Assembly (NCBI GenBank): GCA_016222945.1
Contig: JACRPY010000002.1
Location: 620,001-684,000 of the forward strand
Length of the DNA stretch: 64,000 nt
Origin: Methanobacterium sp.
Lineage (GTDB): Archaea; Methanobacteriota; Methanobacteria; Methanobacteriales; Methanobacteriaceae
Reading direction: 5' to 3'
In this document: positions 62,929 through 64,000 of the stretch, piece by piece
Layout of the letters: each line of letters begins with the position of its first letter
Numbering within the stretch: the stretch's first letter is position 1
Position numbers and translations under genes: made by a program
Notes under the pieces: generated by a model
The model's input: only the letters and a program-made list of their open reading frames with translations
What the model was told of the DNA's origin: nothing
Databases searched by the model: none

Positions 62929-64000
62929 GTGGTACACAGACCTAAACCTAAAGAATTCAAAGATGATTTCTGGAAATCAAAAAATATCAAACTCTCAATT
63001 GGAGATATAATTGAGAAACAAGGAACCGAAGAAGCCCCTGAATCAATGGGGCCAACTCCTAAGCCAAATGTAACTGATCTAAGATCATGGGACATGAAAC
63101 TATTAGAGAGATACGAACCATTTTACGCACCATTTTGTGATATGTGCTGTCTTTGCACATACGGAAAATGCGATTTAACAGCAGGGAAAAAAGGAGCATG
63201 TGGAATTGATATAAAAGCTCAACAAGCAAGAATTGTCCTTTTGGCATGTTGTATTGGATCTGCAGCTCATTCTGGACATGCAAGGCACCTTTTAGATTAT
63301 CTCATAGGTAAAAAAGGTATAGACTTCCCCGTAGATCTGGGAATGAATATTGAAATTGAAGCACCTATTATGAGAGTACTTCTCGGTAAAAAACCAAAAA
63401 CACTGGGAGATTTAAGAGAAGCCCTTGATTATCTGGAAGAACAGATGGTACATCTGTTATCTGCATGTCATACTGGTCAAGAGGGTAGTAGCGAAGATTT
63501 TGAATCGAAAGCATTCCAGGCAGGATTAATGGATAATCTCGGAAAGGAAATTGGAGATATTGCACAAATTGTTGCTCTTAACATGCCAAAAGGTGAAGAT
63601 GCACCTCTTGTAGAGTTAGGATTTGGAACAATTAACAAAGAAAAACCAGTAGTACTCTGTATAGGGCACAATGTAGCTCCAGGGGCAGGAATTATTGATT
63701 ACCTTGAAGATAAAGATCTGGAAGACGATGTTGAAGTATGTGGGATATGCTGTGCAGCATTGGACATAACAAGATACAATAAAAGCGCAAAAGTTGTTGG
63801 ACCTATCTCAAAACAGCTTAAATTCGTAAGAAGCGGAGTTGCTGATGTTATAGTTGTTGATGAGCAGTGTGTAAGGACAGATGTCCTTGAGGAAGCTAAA
63901 AAGAACAAAGCAGCAGTAATCGCTACAACAGATAAAATATGCCTGGGACTTCCGGATTTAACCAATGAAGATGCAGATAAAATTGTTAAACAACTTGTAA
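62929..64000 (+). CDS. cdhA: CO dehydrogenase/acetyl-CoA synthase complex, alpha subunit (partial, cut by the window end)
   Basis: At least 357 codons are open to the window edge with no stop. The start is GTG with GGTGATAACT upstream. CdhA features: PFCDMCCLCTYGKCDLTAGK with the Fe-S Cys array (about 64-85), CCIGSAAHSGHARHLLDYL, and GEDAPLVELGFGTINKEKP. The ACDS complex makes acetyl-CoA from CO2 in hydrogenotrophic methanogens for carbon fixation. The rest of the operon (cdhB, C, D, E and maturation genes) should follow outside the window. Confidence 0.96.
   Translation, partial: MVHRPKPKEFKDDFWKSKNIKLSIGDIIEKQGTEEAPESMGPTPKPNVTDLRSWDMKLLERYEPFYAPFCDMCCLCTYGKCDLTAGKKGACGIDIKAQQARIVLLACCIGSAAHSGHARHLLDYLIGKKGIDFPVDLGMNIEIEAPIMRVLLGKKPKTLGDLREALDYLEEQMVHLLSACHTGQEGSSEDFESKAFQAGLMDNLGKEIGDIAQIVALNMPKGEDAPLVELGFGTINKEKPVVLCIGHNVAPGAGIIDYLEDKDLEDDVEVCGICCAALDITRYNKSAKVVGPISKQLKFVRSGVADVIVVDEQCVRTDVLEEAKKNKAAVIATTDKICLGLPDLTNEDADKIVKQLV

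Overview
The window looks like chromosomal DNA from a mesophilic, AT-rich methanogenic archaeon of the class Methanobacteria, most likely Methanobacterium or a close relative. The evidence is an archaeal A1A0 ATP synthase operon, the CO dehydrogenase/acetyl-CoA synthase alpha subunit, a YcaO of the McrA-thioamidating type, a lactaldehyde dehydrogenase of the F420 pathway type, TiaS, Thg1, Pth2, aEF-1beta, class III signal-peptide pilins, archaeal TATA-like promoters and GGTGA/GGAGG ribosome binding sites. No CRISPR array, insertion sequence, integrase or rRNA was seen.

Layout. 1-5.6 kb: end of a drug-type ABC exporter, small hypotheticals, a signal-peptidase-like protein with an unusual extracellular domain, a flippase-like membrane protein and a SOUL protein. 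5.7-11.2 kb: MFS exporter, Nmad3-like protein, coiled-coil protein, tRNA-Gln(UUG), ATP-grasp ligase, an overlooked 51-residue membrane protein and a UPF0216 protein. 11.2-20.4 kb (minus strand): the ATP synthase operon ahaHIKECFABD plus one trailing gene; ahaD carries an in-frame TAA. 20.5-24.4 kb (minus): citryl-CoA lyase-like protein, fumarase alpha, a U32-like barrel protein and MmgE/PrpD. 24.5-34 kb: housekeeping genes (tiaS, HTH regulator, serA, JAMM protease, thg1, nadX, PRC-barrel, EMAP-type RNA-binding protein).

34-38 kb: a six-gene minus-strand redox operon (nitroreductase, 4-OT tautomerase, NAD(P)H-quinone-type flavoprotein, YciI-like, a frameshifted TMEM175-like gene, flavin reductase) divergent from a marR gene. 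The intergenic region has three copies of a TTGTATGyAyAA-type operator. 38-42.5 kb: CofA-like dehydrogenase, two tandem pilins with a TadC-type membrane protein, Xaa-Pro peptidase and HIT protein. 42.8-50.6 kb: Fe-alcohol dehydrogenase plus histidine kinase, M50 protease, YcaO, then a membrane molybdopterin oxidoreductase next to two small membrane proteins sharing its His-x13-His motif, a CDF transporter and a PsbP-like lipoprotein.

50.7-57.8 kb: Pth2, a MfnE-like kinase, a 53-residue zinc ribbon protein, aEF-1beta, a TctA-like permease, 6-phospho-3-hexuloisomerase, an HD+TPR protein with a fresh 45-bp tandem duplication, and a zinc-finger methyltransferase. 57.9-60.8 kb: pilus ATPase and its TadC-type partner. 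60.9-62.6 kb (minus): a CbiM-CbiN-CbiQ type metal ECF transporter without its ATPase gene. 62.9 kb to the end: cdhA, cut by the window edge.

The strongest points for a second look are the interrupted ahaD in an essential operon, the molybdopterin/putative-haem membrane module, the MarR operator array with its redox operon, and the citryl-CoA lyase/fumarase/PrpD cluster. I found no clear defence island or large undescribed system; the moco module and the HD-TPR protein are the best candidates for unexplored biology.
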